Positions 61,851 to 64,000 of a stretch of 64,000 nt of DNA are shown here, piece by piece. The position numbers and the translations under genes are program-made. Below the pieces are notes generated by a model that searched no databases, was not told the origin of the DNA, and saw nothing but the letters and a program-made list of their open reading frames with translations. Source of the DNA: Xiphydria camelus (taxonomy: Eukaryota; Arthropoda; Insecta; Hymenoptera; Xiphydriidae); the NCBI GenBank assembly GCA_963678675.1, contig OY783192.1, positions 37,479,250-37,543,249 on the forward strand, in the 5' to 3' direction. Every line of letters begins with the position of its first letter. The first letter of the stretch is position 1.

Positions 61851-63450
61851 TCGGCTGAACGGTACGACACGAGATATCGATAAGCGATTCGCCGAGCGTT
61901 GGTCTGATACGAAATTCCCACTTACGAACGGGAGAATTCCGGCGGTACACTCGCGGCAGAAGAAAGAAATCAGGGCGAAGCGAATCATTTGATTACGAGC
62001 GCGACGACGAGGGCCGCCGAAAGTGCAGCCGGCGTATGTGTATATCGAAGGTCGGAGGTGCGGGTGCTCCGGTCAGATTTAACGGGGAGGGGAGAGATTT
62101 CCGATTTGAGAGGGAATCTCTTACAAGTGGAGCGAATTAAGGTCATCGGGCAATTAATTGGATTGTCCGTCCCACCCGAAAACGCGCGGTGACGATTAGA
62201 CTCTTCGTCGAGAGTGCCGGCTGACAATGAGTCAGCTCTCGCACACGTCGAGACGTATCGATATTGTCACATTGATAGAATAATTGATCAAACTGCATTT
62301 CTTTTCCAATGAATCGATCTATTTTCTCCCGTGCTGATGGCAAAAACCGTAAATTTATCGACGATATCTCAGAGGAGAGATAAAATATCACTGATTTTAC
62401 GTACGAGCAAATTAATTTCCCCCCGTAAAATCGATAATACCTCGGTGTTTCTAGATCTGTCCAATAAATTTATGATTTTCCCGGAATCAGCGCGAAAAAA
62501 TACGTAAGGTCGATTTCGAATCTCTCCTCGAATCCGCAAGGACCCCGAGAATTAATTTCTTTTCGGTAGACCGTATCCTGGCGTGCCGCCGCAGGTGCGT
62601 CCGACGCGACGAACAGATGACGTCATACTTGACGCCAGGAGCGTCTGGCTTCCTGTCGAACGCGCGTTTCGGCAAACGTGGCGAACGTGTTTTATGCGTT
62701 GTACCCCAAAGTTAAACACATCCTCGAGCCTTAGCCCGCTCTCACGCGATTATATACGAATAAAAATGCGAAAGAATATTCGAGTATCGAATACCGCAGC
62801 CGAAAAACCCCAAGAAGGTTGCACGCTTGAGAATCCTTTTTAGGGGTGGCGAGGATGCTCGCCGAGAAAAGAAAGGAAGCCGATCGCGATGTTAAATCGA
62901 TTTTGCGACATCCGCGATGCTCCGTATGGATAATTCGGCCGATTCGAACTTTTTCGACACCCGGTAACATGTAAATACGACGAAGCGGATGCCGCCACAG
63001 GTACGTATTTATGTATGTTGGGTCTTCTGCGCGCTGCACGCATCACAGCGGGGATAACGAGAGAGGAAGAGAGAAGTTTGTGTGTATAATCCTGTCCGTT
63101 TGCTTGTTCTACGCAGGCATATCGATATGCGTATGTGTTTAAGACGAGATATCCACATACGTGCAGAGCCAACATAGATCCTAGAATGGATCGTGACACG
63201 GTACAGGTTCAACGACGGATCGACGGAGCCACATATGTGCTGTGCGCGTTTAAGAACGTAGCTATTTCGTCATCAACGTTATTGCACGCACAATGGACGG
63301 ACGTTAACGTCGGACCGTTTGACTGACAATTACACGAGAAACGCGGAGAAAGCCGTCGGGTCTTCGCGGTATTTTAAGGGAGCGGCGTATCAGTTTTTTG
63401 CATTTTATACCGCACATTCAAATGCAATCTTCCGCTGGCTACGAAATGTA
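61851..63450. other. Non-coding, no gene recognised
   Basis: No exon, RNA gene or repeat was recognised. Confidence 0.4.
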
Positions 63451-63654
63451 CTCCCAGCGTCACGGATTCTGTCGCTGGTGACTTTTTAATGTTATTTTTA
63501 AACGTACCAACCGATGATCGATCAATTCCCATGCTTTTATCAACCAGGGCAAGCAGCGCCGTAGCTAACGAGAGCGTGAGAATGACTTGTTCGTTGGCTC
63601 GTATATTTAAAAATGACATTTTAAAAAGAGCGATGGAATCCGTAACGCCGCGAG
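63451..63654. mobile_element. About 200-bp MITE, copy 2 (first copy at 10790-11012)
   Basis: The ends CTCCCAGCGTCACGGATTCT and the inverted GGAATCCGTAACGCCGCGAG match the family at 10.8 kb. TA is present on both sides (63449-63450, 63655-63656). The inner arms share TTAAAAATGACATTTTAAAA-type sequence with copy 1. Confidence 0.8.
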
Positions 63655-63656
63655 TA

Positions 63657-64000
63657 TGTGGATTCGTTTTCACGCGCGTGAGGATATTTCAAGATATCGG
63701 TGCGCGTATATCGATGTTGACTGACGTCGTGACGTCACGATTGCACTGATGCGCATACAAGTACACAGCGCTGGCAGTCGGAAAAAAAACGTAACAGAGG
63801 CGCAGTCGGAGACAATCGCATGTGTGTTGAAAGTATTGTAACAGATGGTTTTATATCGTACGATAAAACTGTCGATTCTACGGTGATAACGAGCGGGAAG
63901 CGGACGGTTTTTAAGTTGGGAGATACTATAACTTGATTTGAGTCATGTGCTTTGATTTATGAATCGATGCGGTTCTTAAAAAAAGGAAATTCATTTTTAG
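63657..64000. other. Non-coding, no gene recognised
   Basis: Nothing was recognised up to the window end. Confidence 0.4.

Overview
The window is nuclear DNA of an insect. The genes have animal orthologues, GT-AG introns mostly of 60-150 bp, no bacterial operon structure, many short palindromic transposon remnants and very CpG-rich upstream regions. The last two features fit a hymenopteran, plausibly an ant; that placement is inference, not proof. All gene models below were assembled by eye from reading frame, splice dinucleotides, codon phase and known family sequences.

Layout. Positions 1-11.6 kb hold no recognised exon and are dominated by mobile DNA: a 3.4-kb element with terminal inverted repeats that carries two different tandem arrays (316-bp and 126-bp units), a 260-bp foldback element, a 2.1-kb element with very long inverted ends, and a small MITE. 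This stretch is probably intron or upstream DNA of the next gene. At 11.6-15.9 kb (+) are twelve exons of an ATP10-type phospholipid flippase (5' exons not found). At 19.8-22.2 kb (+) is a complete, divergent SLC1 excitatory amino acid transporter. At 23.2-26.2 kb (+) is an ESCO1/2-type cohesin acetyltransferase (Drosophila eco), tail-to-tail with a DDX43-type KH/DEAD-box helicase (26.9-30.0 kb, -). At 31.5-35.5 kb (-) is Integrator subunit INTS8, head-to-head with the leucine-rich PPP1R42 gene (35.8-37.3 kb, +). From 41.2 to 53.7 kb (-) lies coracle, the protein 4.1 orthologue of septate junctions. From 53.7 to 64 kb is CpG-rich DNA upstream of the coracle start codon, with no recognised gene but several more MITEs.

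The most remarkable object is a single 5-kb coracle exon (44377-49359). It encodes about 51 tandem copies of a 25-residue unit. The C-terminal half is organised as a higher-order repeat in which a hydrophobic variant unit recurs at every sixth position. This segment is spliced in between the FERM/FA part and the conserved C-terminal domain through phase-0 junctions, so it can be included or skipped without changing frame. Other points of interest are candidate introns of 30 and 43 nt in INTS8, a family of TA-flanked palindromic elements sharing the end CAC-x-GAG-A-rich, altered substrate-site residues in the transporter, and a recurring short LF motif in the disordered tail of the cohesin acetyltransferase. 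The genes do not form one pathway; apart from the shared INTS8/PPP1R42 promoter region and the abutting ESCO/DDX43 3' ends, they are ordinary chromosomal neighbours.
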